Source: RGIG5472 sp051867615
GTDB lineage: Bacteria; Bacillota; Clostridia; Oscillospirales; Oscillospiraceae
DNA: 64,000 nt
Direction: 5' to 3'
NCBI GenBank assembly: GCA_051867615.1
Contig: JBJDYU010000012.1
Coordinates: 13,859-77,858, forward strand
Shown here: piece after piece, positions 50,945 through 58,815 of the stretch
Position numbering within the stretch: position 1 is the stretch's first letter
Layout: every line of letters starts with the position of its first letter
Made by a program: the position numbers and the translations under genes
The notes under the pieces: model-generated
The model's input: the letters and a program-made list of their open reading frames with translations, nothing else
Told to the model about the DNA's origin: nothing
Databases searched by the model: none

Positions 50945-50958
50945 GTTGAAACTTCAAC
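50945..50958 (+). promoter_or_regulatory. MarR-type operator
   Basis: GTTGAAACTTCAAC is a perfect palindrome at the predicted start site of the downstream MarR gene, so autorepression is likely. Confidence 0.72.
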
Positions 50959-50987
50959 TTTTGGATCGGCGGCAAGGAGGGCGGCAT

Positions 50988-51443
50988 ATGACCGACCGTT
51001 TTGAACGGTTTTCTTTTGCGATCTTCGAGATATCCCGGTACTGGCACAAGCTGACCGCTGTGGAGATGGAGAAATACGGGCTGAAAGGCGCCCACTCGGT
51101 CTACCTTTTGACCCTGCTGAAATATCCGGAAGGTCTCCCGGCGCCGCAGCTCTGCGCGCTGTGCGGGAAGGACAAGTCGGACGTGTCCCGGATGATGTCC
51201 ATTCTGGAAAAGAAGGGGCTGGTGACCAAGGAGGGGGAGTATCAAAACCTGTACCGCGGCTCCTTTAAGCTGACCGCCGAGGGGCAGGCGGCGGCGGAGC
51301 ACGTCCGCCAGAGGGCGAGCCGCGCGGTGGCGCTGGCGGGAAAGGATTTGAGCGAGGAGGACCGCCGGATTTTTTACGAAGCGCTGGAATCCATTGTTCT
51401 CAATCTGCGGGAGCTCAGCCGGGAGGGCATCCCAGAAGCATGA
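50988..51443 (+). CDS. MarR family regulator
   Basis: A 151-residue MarR protein with the winged-helix core (LKGAHSVYLLTLLKYPEGLPAPQLCALCGKDKSDVSRMMSILEKKGLV). Two cysteines in the recognition region (CALCGK) could give redox sensing, but that is speculation. ATG 50988 is preceded by AAGGAGGGCGG. No obvious target gene follows on the same strand; a terminator is next. Confidence 0.88.
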   Translation: MTDRFERFSFAIFEISRYWHKLTAVEMEKYGLKGAHSVYLLTLLKYPEGLPAPQLCALCGKDKSDVSRMMSILEKKGLVTKEGEYQNLYRGSFKLTAEGQAAAEHVRQRASRAVALAGKDLSEEDRRIFYEALESIVLNLRELSREGIPEA

Positions 51444-51524
51444 AGCCCGCGGCGAACCGCAGGGGCGGCAAGACAAATTCACGCCTTTGCCGGGAGGAAT
51501 CTCCCTCTACAGAGCATAAAAACG

Positions 51525-51574
51525 AATCATCCGAACCCATCTCCTATCGGGGAAGGTTCGGATGATTTTGCTTT
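51525..51574 (+). terminator. Terminator after MarR gene
   Basis: AATCATCCGAACC / GGTTCGGATGATT with a 17-base loop and TTGCTTT. The following stretch to 51695 contains no gene I can support. Confidence 0.75.
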
Positions 51575-51699
51575 ACATGGGTATAGCCGGCTATATCGCA
51601 TCGGACTCGGTTAGATGTGATCTGCTATGACTGCATCCATATTGGCAGAAATCTCTTGTATGAAGGCGGGTAAATGATATGCAGCGTGGAAATGCGCTA

Positions 51700-51727
51700 T
51701 TGACAAATGCTTTAGAATGATTATAAT
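51700..51727 (+). promoter_or_regulatory. Fur/PerR gene promoter
   Basis: TTGACA (51700-51705), 16 bp, TATAAT (51722-51727): consensus hexamers, with the -10 inside the first PerR-like box. Confidence 0.88.
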
Positions 51728-51746
51728 AATATTAGAATCATTCTAA
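51712..51746 (+). promoter_or_regulatory. Two PerR/Fur-type boxes
   Basis: TTAGAATGATTATAA (51712-51726) and TTAGAATCATTCTAA (51732-51746) both fit the 7-1-7 palindrome TTAnAATnATTnTAA of Bacillus PerR. The first overlaps the -10 and the second the start site. Autorepression of the regulator gene just downstream is expected. Confidence 0.85.
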
Positions 51747-51770
51747 TTTTTAGATGGACATGGTGTGCAT

Positions 51771-52157
51771 ATGACAAAGTACGAGAAAGCGATTTACGAT
51801 ATTGTTGCCATGAGCCATGAACATCTGACGGTCAACCAGGTCTACCAGCGGCTGAAAGACGATTACCCCAAAGTGGCCCCTGCAACGGTATACAACAATC
51901 TGAACAAGCTGTGGGAATCCGGTTTTATCCGCAAGGTCTCCGTGGAGGGAATGCCGGACCGGTATGATTTGGCGCAGAAGCATGACCATCTGGTGTGCAG
52001 GCATTGCGGAAAAATCATGGACATCTCCTTTGAGGACCTGACTGCGCCCCTGCGCAGTCAGCTGGGCGAGGACTTCCTGTTCTACGACCTGAAGGTGTAC
52101 TATCTCTGCCCGGAATGCAGAGCGGCAAGCCAAAAGAAGAATGGACCGGCACGGTGA
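51771..52157 (+). CDS. Fur/PerR family metalloregulator
   Basis: A 128-residue Fur-family protein: the N-terminal winged helix (HLTVNQVYQRLKDDYPKVAPATVYNNLNKL) and a C-terminal dimer domain with KHDHLVCRHCGK and CPEC, the four-Cys structural zinc site. The boxes in front match PerR, and downstream genes include a rubrerythrin domain, so a peroxide regulator is favoured over iron or zinc. The start is ATG 51771, though a GTG two codons earlier is open; the ribosome-binding site is weak. Confidence 0.88.
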   Translation: MTKYEKAIYDIVAMSHEHLTVNQVYQRLKDDYPKVAPATVYNNLNKLWESGFIRKVSVEGMPDRYDLAQKHDHLVCRHCGKIMDISFEDLTAPLRSQLGEDFLFYDLKVYYLCPECRAASQKKNGPAR

Positions 52158-52218
52158 ACAGTCAAATGCAGGCAGGACCAGGCAGCCTGTAAATTATAGA
52201 GAATAAGGAGTTTTGACT

Positions 52219-52785
52219 ATGAGAAGCATTACGACATTGGATCTGCAGTACGCACACAGATTTTACGGCTTCCGGGGCGAGGCGCAGTATCTGCACGGCC
52301 ACACCGGCGTTCTGACCATCGAAGTGGAGGATTCCGTGGAGCCCGGCGTGAACATGGTCTTCCCCTGCAATGAGATCCAGAAGACCGCATGGGAGGTCCT
52401 GAAGAACTTCGACCACGCGCTGATCCTGAGAGAGGATGATCCCCTCCTGCCCGCGATCCTCGATGTGTACGAAAAGCAGGGAATCAGGAACGGCGCTCCG
52501 ACCAACAAGATGAAGGGTCCCGCGTTCAAGACGGAGCTGGCCACCGCTTATCCCGAATGCCGTCTGGTCGTGACCAAAGAGACCATGACCGTGGAGGGCA
52601 TGATCAAGATCGTCTATGACCTGCTGAAGGATAAGCTGAACATTGCCAAGCTCACCTTTACCAGCGGCGTCAACGCGGCCTCCGCGGAATTTGAGACCAG
52701 GAACAAGATCGACCGCTGCCCGCTGTGCGGCATCGCCCTGAATGAAAACGGCGTTTGCCCGAAGTGCGGATATAAGAAAGACTGA
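52219..52785 (+). CDS. 6-pyruvoyl-tetrahydropterin synthase/QueD-like protein with zinc ribbon
   Basis: A 188-residue protein. The zinc-binding histidines of the PTPS/QueD fold are visible in YAHRFYG and LHGHTG, with FDHALIL and TVEG further on. QueD makes 6-carboxytetrahydropterin for queuosine; related enzymes act in folate or biopterin routes. Unlike standard QueD it ends in a zinc ribbon (CPLCGIALNENGVCPKCG). AAGGAG lies eight bases before ATG 52219. It follows the regulator by 61 bp, so it is probably in its operon; no queC or queE is present. Confidence 0.78.
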   Translation: MRSITTLDLQYAHRFYGFRGEAQYLHGHTGVLTIEVEDSVEPGVNMVFPCNEIQKTAWEVLKNFDHALILREDDPLLPAILDVYEKQGIRNGAPTNKMKGPAFKTELATAYPECRLVVTKETMTVEGMIKIVYDLLKDKLNIAKLTFTSGVNAASAEFETRNKIDRCPLCGIALNENGVCPKCGYKKD

Positions 52786-52810
52786 TTTTGGCGATTTCCT
52801 GCGGAAAGTG

Positions 52811-52845
52811 AAAGAGCCGGGGCAAAAGCCGCGGCTCTTTTCTTC
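52811..52845 (+). terminator. Terminator after QueD-like gene
   Basis: AAAGAGCC / GGCTCTTT enclosing a GGGC-rich inner stem, followed by TTTTCTTC. It separates the regulator operon from the hydrogenase gene; I see no convincing promoter in 52850-53030. Confidence 0.75.
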
Positions 52846-53035
52846 TGGGAAGGAGCCGTCGGAGATCGGGCGAAAAGCAGTCCCGCGGGAGGTGTCGCGC
52901 TTTCGGCGGGCCGGCACGGCTGAAGCGGCTTGACGCCGCGCACATGGCGGCACACCTTGAAAGCCTGCGCGCTGCATCATGCCGGAAGCCGGAAAACAGT
53001 TGATCCGGATATTATTTGGTTTGGAGGAGATAGTT

Positions 53036-55084
53036 ATGGCGCAGCATTTGCCCTTATCAGTTCGCGTTCCGATCGAGGAGGACAATCCCAGCATCCGACG
53101 GAACGAATCCCTCTGCATCAAGTGCGGGATGTGCAAGGAGGTCTGCACGGCGCAGATCGGCGTGCACGGTACATATACGCTGGAGGAAACCGGCGGGAAG
53201 GCTATCTGTATCCACTGCGGACAGTGCGCCAACGTCTGTCCGCCCGCCAGCATCACCGAGGTATACGAGTATCCGGCGGTCCGGGCCGCGGTGAAGGACC
53301 CGGACAAGGTGGTCATCGTCAGCACCTCTCCCTCTGTCCGCGCGGCGCTGGGCGAGGAATTCGGGATGCCCAAGGGCTCCTTCGTTCAGGGGAAAATGGT
53401 GGCTCTGCTGCGGGCTCTGGGCGCCGATTATGTGCTGGATACCAACTTTTCCGCCGATCTGACCATCATGGAGGAGGCCAGCGAGCTGATTCGGAGGATC
53501 ACCACCGGAGACAAGCCCCTGCCGCAGTTTACCAGCTGCTGTCCCGCCTGGGTCAAGTTCGCGGAGACCTACTACCCGGAGCTGCTGCCGAACATCTCCA
53601 GCGCCAAGAGCCCTATCGGGATGCAGGGTCCCACCATCAAGACCTACTTCGCCCGAAAAATGGGCATCGATCCGGAGAAGATCGTCAACGTGGCCCTGAC
53701 CCCCTGCGCGGCCAAGAAGTTCGAGATCCGCCGCAGTGAGATGAACGCGGCGGGAAAAAAGCTGGGCGTTCCCTCCATGCGGGACATGGATCAGGTCATC
53801 ACCACCCGGGAGCTGGCCCTGTGGGCCAAAGAGGAGGGCGTTGACTTTGCCGCGCTGCCCGACAGCGACTATGACCGCCTGATGGGCGAGGGCTCCGGCG
53901 CGGGCGTTATCTTCGGCAACACCGGCGGCGTCATGGAAGCCGCCCTGCGGACGGCCTATGCCTTCATCACCGGCCGGCAGCCGCCCGAGGCCCTGCTGGA
54001 TCTGCAGCCCGTCCGGGGGTACGACGGCATCCGGGAAGCCAGTCTGGACATCGACGGCGTCATGGTAAACGTGGCCGTCGTCCACGGCACGGCCAACGCC
54101 CGGAAGATGATCGAACGGGTGAAAACCGGTGAGAAGCAGTACCATTTCATTGAGGTCATGACCTGCCCCGGCGGATGCATCGGCGGCGGCGGTCAGCCCA
54201 GAGACATCATGGCGGACGGCGACGAGACCCGCAGGGCGCGGATCGGCAGCCTGTACCAGCGGGACGCTGGAATGAAGCAGCGCCTGAGCCATGAGAACCG
54301 GGAGATCAAGCAAATTTATGAGGAATTCTACGGCCAGCCTTTGAGCGAGCTTGCGGAAAAAATGCTGCATACGGCCTATCTGGACCGCAGCGGCGACTTA
54401 AAACAAGGAGGAGCAAAACAAATGGCAAAGTGGAAATGCAAGGTATGCGGTTACATCCATGAGGGGGAGGAGCTGCCCGCGGACTTCAAATGCCCCATCT
54501 GTAAGCAGCCTGCGTCCGTCTTTGAGAAGGTGGAGGAAACTCCCGCGGCCGGGACCTCTCCCTATGCCGGCACTAAGACGGAGAAGAATCTGGAGGAGGC
54601 TTTTGCCGGTGAGAGCCAGGCCCGGAACAAGTACACTTTCTTCGCGCTGGTTGCCCAGCGGGAGGGCTACGAGGAGCTGGCGGAGCTGTTTTTGAAGACC
54701 GCCCGCAACGAGCAGGAGCACGCCCGCGTCTGGTATCAGGAACTGGGTCACATCGGGACCTCCGCCGAGAACCTGCTGGCCGCCGCCGAGGGTGAGAACT
54801 ATGAGTGGACCGATATGTATGAGCGGATGGCCCGCGAGGCGGATGAGGAGGGCTTCCACGACCTGGCGGACCGGTTCCGCATGGTGGGCGCCATCGAGAA
54901 ACGCCACGAGGAGCGCTACCGCAAGCTGCTGAACGACGTGCAGATGAAGCAGGTTTTTGAGAAGAGCGGTCAGGCCATGTGGGAGTGCCGCGTCTGCGGC
55001 CACATCGTGGTGGGTGCCAAAGCTCCCGAGGTGTGTCCCGTGTGCAAGTACAGCCAGGCGTATTTTGAGGTGCATAAGATCTGA
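53036..55084 (+). CDS. [FeFe]-hydrogenase fused to rubredoxin-rubrerythrin
   Basis: A 682-residue frame. Residues 27-68 hold two [4Fe-4S] ferredoxin motifs (CIKCGMC...C, CIHCGQC...C). The H-cluster signatures are intact: TSCCPAW (166-172), TPCAAKKFE (222-230) and EVMTCPGGCIGGGGQP (373-388); the L2 motif has Thr where Met is usual. The hydrogenase part ends near AYLDRSGDLK (about 455). Met463 begins a rubredoxin (CKVCGY, CPICK), then a four-helix rubrerythrin diiron domain and a C-terminal rubredoxin (CRVCGH, CPVCK). A ribosome-binding site AAGGAGGAG stands before the Met463 codon, so separate translation of the second half is possible. Hydrogen-driven peroxide reduction is the inferred role. 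Confidence 0.88.
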   Translation: MAQHLPLSVRVPIEEDNPSIRRNESLCIKCGMCKEVCTAQIGVHGTYTLEETGGKAICIHCGQCANVCPPASITEVYEYPAVRAAVKDPDKVVIVSTSPSVRAALGEEFGMPKGSFVQGKMVALLRALGADYVLDTNFSADLTIMEEASELIRRITTGDKPLPQFTSCCPAWVKFAETYYPELLPNISSAKSPIGMQGPTIKTYFARKMGIDPEKIVNVALTPCAAKKFEIRRSEMNAAGKKLGVPSMRDMDQVITTRELALWAKEEGVDFAALPDSDYDRLMGEGSGAGVIFGNTGGVMEAALRTAYAFITGRQPPEALLDLQPVRGYDGIREASLDIDGVMVNVAVVHGTANARKMIERVKTGEKQYHFIEVMTCPGGCIGGGGQPRDIMADGDETRRARIGSLYQRDAGMKQRLSHENREIKQIYEEFYGQPLSELAEKMLHTAYLDRSGDLKQGGAKQMAKWKCKVCGYIHEGEELPADFKCPICKQPASVFEKVEETPAAGTSPYAGTKTEKNLEEAFAGESQARNKYTFFALVAQREGYEELAELFLKTARNEQEHARVWYQELGHIGTSAENLLAAAEGENYEWTDMYERMAREADEEGFHDLADRFRMVGAIEKRHEERYRKLLNDVQMKQVFEKSGQAMWECRVCGHIVVGAKAPEVCPVCKYSQAYFEVHKI

Positions 55085-55143
55085 GCCTCTGCGCTCCGGG
55101 CTGACGCCTGTATATCCTGAGATATGCACCGTTATTGAAAAAG

Positions 55144-55187
55144 AAGGAGATCTGCGTAAACGAAAGTGATACGCAGATCTCCTTTTG
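55144..55187 (+). terminator. Terminator after hydrogenase-rubrerythrin gene
   Basis: A 15-bp stem AAGGAGATCTGCGTA / TACGCAGATCTCCTT with an 11-base loop, then TT. Confidence 0.88.
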
Positions 55188-55308
55188 CACGGAAATAACA
55201 GACACTTTGGAGGCACAGGCTCCCGCTGTACACCAAAAGCGAATCGAGGCCCGGCGCAGCGGCTCCGGATGGAAACAGAATTGCAACAGAATGCGTGTGC
55301 GGTGACTT

Positions 55309-55344
55309 AAAAAAGCCGCCGCAAGCGATATGACGCTTACGGCG
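55309..55344 (-). terminator. Terminator after tRNA-Leu
   Basis: On the minus strand CGCCGTAAGCG / CGCTTGCGGCG with one T-G pair, followed by TTTTTT. Confidence 0.88.
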
Positions 55345-55347
55345 ACT

Positions 55348-55432
55348 TGGTGCGGGCATGGGGACTCGAACCCCAACGTCTCTCGACACGAGAACCTAAA
55401 TCTCGCATGTCTACCAATTCCATCATGCCCGC
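55348..55432 (-). tRNA. tRNA-Leu (anticodon TAG)
   Basis: An 85-base type II tRNA on the minus strand with encoded CCA. The acceptor is GCGGGCA / TGCCCGC, the D loop contains GGAATTGGTAGAC, the anticodon loop TTTAGGT gives TAG on a GCGAGA / TCTCGT stem, the variable arm is long, and the T arm is GGGG-TTCGAGT-CCCC. It decodes CUA leucine codons. A hairpin terminator follows directly. Confidence 0.96.
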
Positions 55433-55522
55433 GTGTCAGCGCCCGGCTTTTCGGCCCGTTCGGCGCTTCATCCGGCGCTTATCGTATCACATTTGCGGCG
55501 CAGCGGTCAAGGGAAGGAAAAA

Positions 55523-55553
55523 CAAAAAACGCGCCGGCTTTTCGCCGGCGCGT
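55523..55553 (-). terminator. Terminator after ftsH
   Basis: On the minus strand ACGCGCCGGC / GCCGGCGCGT with a short loop, followed by TTTTTTGTTTT. Confidence 0.93.
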
Positions 55554-55564
55554 TTCCGCACATT

Positions 55565-57712
55565 TTATTCGCCGTCTTTCTTGCCGCCGTCGGGCGCGTC
55601 CTCCTGCGGCTTGCTGCCATCGGAGTTGTCCGTCTGCGGCTCGCCGTCCGAAGGAGCCTCCGGCGCGTTCTCCTCCGGCAGCTGCGGCGCTGCCACCGGC
55701 TCGCTGACCATGGAGATGTGCTTTGCCGGGCCCTCGATGACGTCAGGCGTGGAGGGGCGGAAGTGATGCTCCTCCTCCCGGCGGGCGCCGTAGTTGTCCA
55801 CTGTCTCAGGGTCGCGGCCCTCCAGAATGGCCATCATCTCCTGTCCGGTGATGGTCTCCTTCTTCAGCAGGTACTGGGCGATCTTGTCCAGCATCTCCCG
55901 GTTCTCCGTCAGGATCTGCCTGGCCTCGCTGTGGCACTGGCGGAGGATGGCGATGACCGCCCGGTCCGACGCGGCGTAGGTCTCCTGCGCGCAGGTCATG
56001 GAGTAGGAGCCGTCCAGATACTGGTTCTGCACGGAGCCGAGGGCCATCATGTCGAACTCCTCGCACATACCGAAGCGGGCCACCAGATTCCGGGCCAGCT
56101 CCGTAGCGCGCTCGATGTCGTTGGCGGCGCCGGAGGTCTGCACGCCGCAGACCACCTCCTCGCTGCTGCGGCCGGCGAGCAGTGTGCGGATCTCCGCCAG
56201 GATATCCTCCTTGCTCATGAGGAACTTCTCCTCCTCCGGCAGGTGCAGGGTATAGCCCAGAGCGCCCTGGGTGTGGGGCACGATGGTGATCTTGGAGACG
56301 GGCTGGGCGTTGCGCTGCTTCGCCGCCACCAGAGCGTGGCCCACCTCGTGGTAGGCGATGATGCGCTTTTCCTCCTCGGTGATGACGGTGCCCTTCTTTT
56401 CCGCACCGGCGATGACCACCTCGAAGGAGGCCAGCAGGTCGTTCTGGTTCACGGCCTTGCGGCCCTTGCGCACGGCGCGCAGCGCCGCTTCGTTCACCAG
56501 ATTCGCCAGGTCCGCGCCCACGCAGCCGGCGGTGGCCTGGGCGATCTTTTCCAGATCCACGTCCTCCGCCAGGTGGATGTTGCGGGTGTGGACCTCCAGC
56601 GTCTTGAGACGGCCCGCCAGATTCGGGCGATCCACGGTGATGCGCCGGTCAAAGCGGCCGGGACGCAGCAGCGCCTTATCCAGAACCTCGGGCCGGTTGG
56701 TGGCGCCGAGGACGATGATGCCCTTGGAGGGGTCGAAGCCGTCCAGCTCGCTGAGCAGCTGGTTCAGCGTCTGCTCCCGCTCGTCGTTGCCGCCGAAGCG
56801 GCCGCTGTCGCGGGTCTTGCCGATGGTGTCGATCTCGTCGATGAAAATGATGCAGGGGGCGACTTTCGCCGCTTCCTTGAACAGGTCGCGCACGCGGGAA
56901 GCGCCCACGCCCACGAACATCTCCACGAAGTCCGAGCCGGAGATGGAGAAGAAGGGAACGTTGGCCTCGCCCGCCACGGCCTTGGCAAGCAGCGTCTTGC
57001 CGGTACCGGGGGAGCCCACCAGCAGCGCGCCCTTCGGCAGCTTCGCGCCGATAGCGGTGTACTTGCCGGGATTGTGCAGGAAGTCGATGATCTCCTCCAG
57101 CGACTCCTTGGCCTCGTCCTGACCGGCCACGTCCGCGAAGGTGACGCCGGTGGACTTTTCCATGTAGACCTTGGCGTTGGACTTGCCCACGTTGCCGATA
57201 CCGCCGAAGCCCCCGCCGCCGCGCTTCTGCATGATGCGCATAAAGAGGCTGAGCAGCAGCATAAAGAGGGCGATGGGCAGGATGTAGCTCGCGAGGAAGG
57301 CCAGCACGGGAGAGACCTCCGGCACATAGTCCTCCGTAAAGCGGACGCCGTGTTCCCGCAGCAGGGGGAACAGGGCGGCGTTATCCAGCGGCACGGTGTA
57401 GAACGTCACGTTCTCCACCACGTTGCCCCGCTCGTCCTTATAGATATAGCCCTCCGCCGGAGTGATGTAGAGCAGGGAATCCGTCACCTTGACCTCGGAG
57501 ACCTGGCCGGCCTCCACCATGTCGAGAAGCTCGGTGTAGGCGATCTCCACGGAGACCTCCGCTCCGGAGGTCTCGTCTCCGAGGAAGACGGAGGCGTAGT
57601 TGAAAATAATGGTCAGCACCAGCGCCCAGCCCACCAGGGACAAAAGCCCCCGCAGGCGGCTGTTGTTCTGGCTGCCGCCGTTTTTCTTGTTCTTCTTGTC
57701 GTTCTGGCTCAT
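55565..57712 (-). CDS. ftsH: ATP-dependent zinc metalloprotease FtsH
   Basis: A 715-residue membrane AAA+ protease. Two transmembrane segments (about residues 22-42 and 135-158) flank an extracytoplasmic domain. The AAA module has GSPGTGKT, IFIDEID and the second region of homology with RPGRFDR. The protease zinc site HEVGH is present. The C-terminus is an acidic, Pro-rich tail of about 70 residues that is longer than usual. GAAGGAG lies before the ATG. FtsH degrades unassembled membrane and regulatory proteins. Confidence 0.96.
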   Translation of the reverse strand: MSQNDKKNKKNGGSQNNSRLRGLLSLVGWALVLTIIFNYASVFLGDETSGAEVSVEIAYTELLDMVEAGQVSEVKVTDSLLYITPAEGYIYKDERGNVVENVTFYTVPLDNAALFPLLREHGVRFTEDYVPEVSPVLAFLASYILPIALFMLLLSLFMRIMQKRGGGGFGGIGNVGKSNAKVYMEKSTGVTFADVAGQDEAKESLEEIIDFLHNPGKYTAIGAKLPKGALLVGSPGTGKTLLAKAVAGEANVPFFSISGSDFVEMFVGVGASRVRDLFKEAAKVAPCIIFIDEIDTIGKTRDSGRFGGNDEREQTLNQLLSELDGFDPSKGIIVLGATNRPEVLDKALLRPGRFDRRITVDRPNLAGRLKTLEVHTRNIHLAEDVDLEKIAQATAGCVGADLANLVNEAALRAVRKGRKAVNQNDLLASFEVVIAGAEKKGTVITEEEKRIIAYHEVGHALVAAKQRNAQPVSKITIVPHTQGALGYTLHLPEEEKFLMSKEDILAEIRTLLAGRSSEEVVCGVQTSGAANDIERATELARNLVARFGMCEEFDMMALGSVQNQYLDGSYSMTCAQETYAASDRAVIAILRQCHSEARQILTENREMLDKIAQYLLKKETITGQEMMAILEGRDPETVDNYGARREEEHHFRPSTPDVIEGPAKHISMVSEPVAAPQLPEENAPEAPSDGEPQTDNSDGSKPQEDAPDGGKKDGE

Positions 57713-57830
57713 GTGGAACTCCTTCTATCATGACACGCGGGCGCAGGCCCGGTCAGACCTTTCTGGGAGAATATGGCGGACCGCCGGAAGCGGCCGCGGC
57801 GCAGGACACAGCTTTGCGATGATACTACAC

Positions 57831-57859
57831 ACTATAGCACACTTCTCCGCCCCCCACAA
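57831..57859 (-). promoter_or_regulatory. ftsH promoter
   Basis: On the minus strand: TTGTGG, 17 bp, TATAGT (-10 at 57831-57836, -35 at 57854-57859). Confidence 0.68.
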
Positions 57860-57922
57860 GGAAAAAGCGCGGGCTTTCTTTGAAGTTTCTGTGAATTTTG
57901 CCTTTCCCTCAGGGCAAGAGTA

Positions 57923-57931
57923 TGTTATACT
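57923..57931 (+). promoter_or_regulatory. rlmB extended -10
   Basis: TGTTATACT forms an extended -10 about 45 bp before rlmB; the -35 is poor. Confidence 0.55.
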
Positions 57932-57975
57932 TCTGACTTACAAGAGTATGTGAAAAGGAAAGGGAACCGACTCCT

Positions 57976-58755
57976 ATGGAATATAAGGACAAGAAAAAGA
58001 CCGTGCTGGCCGACGCGGAGGCCGACGGCGTCATCGAGGGCCGCAACGCGGTGACGGAGGCGCTGCGCGCCGGCGTCGCCATCGACAAGATCTATCTCGC
58101 CAAGGGCGAGACGGACAGGACTCTCGGCCACATCGCCTCTACCGCCCGGGCGGCGGGGGTCGTGGTGGTGGAGGCCGACCGCCGCAAGCTGGACGCTATG
58201 AGCCGCACCCACGCCCATCAGGGCGTCATCGCCCTCGCCGCCGTGCGGGAGTACGCCACGGTGGAGAGTATGCTGGAGGCGGCGGAGAAAAAAGGGGAAA
58301 AGCCCCTGCTCGTGGTCTGCGACGAGCTGTCCGACCCCCACAATCTGGGGGCGGTGATCCGCACGGCGGAGTGCGCCGGGGCCCACGGCGTCATCATCCC
58401 CAAGCGCCGCAGCGCGGGGCTGACCGCCGTGGTGGGCAAGACCTCCGCCGGCGCGGTAAGCTATCTGCCAGTGGCCCGGGTGGCGAACCTGACCGCCGCG
58501 CTGCAGGAGCTGCAGGAAAAGGGCGTCTGGGTCTTCGGCGCGGCGGCGGAGGGGACCACCTCCCTTTACGAAGCCGACCTGAAAGGCCCCGCGGCCATCG
58601 TCATCGGCAACGAGGGGCAGGGCATCTCCCGTCTGGTGCGGGAGCACTGCGACTTTCTGGTGAGCATCCCCATGAAGGGCCGCATCTCCTCGCTGAACGC
58701 CTCCGCCGCGGCGGCGGTGCTGCTGTATGAGGCGGTGCGCCAGCGGCTGCATTAA
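57976..58755 (+). CDS. rlmB: 23S rRNA (guanosine-2'-O)-methyltransferase RlmB-like
   Basis: A 259-residue SPOUT methyltransferase of the TrmH/SpoU family. After an N-terminal substrate-binding domain (VIEGRNAVTEAL...), the knotted domain shows the three family motifs: DPHNLGAVIRTAE, VIGNEGQGISRL and IPMKGRISSLNASAAAAV. RlmB methylates a guanosine of 23S rRNA; tRNA targets are the alternative within this family. GGAAAGGGAACC precedes the ATG. The next gene follows after 60 bp without a terminator. Confidence 0.92.
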   Translation: MEYKDKKKTVLADAEADGVIEGRNAVTEALRAGVAIDKIYLAKGETDRTLGHIASTARAAGVVVVEADRRKLDAMSRTHAHQGVIALAAVREYATVESMLEAAEKKGEKPLLVVCDELSDPHNLGAVIRTAECAGAHGVIIPKRRSAGLTAVVGKTSAGAVSYLPVARVANLTAALQELQEKGVWVFGAAAEGTTSLYEADLKGPAAIVIGNEGQGISRLVREHCDFLVSIPMKGRISSLNASAAAAVLLYEAVRQRLH

Positions 58756-58815
58756 GGAAAACAGACCAGACAGGCCCGCGACGCAGCGCGGGTGTGAAAG
58801 GGTTGGAAGCAAGCT

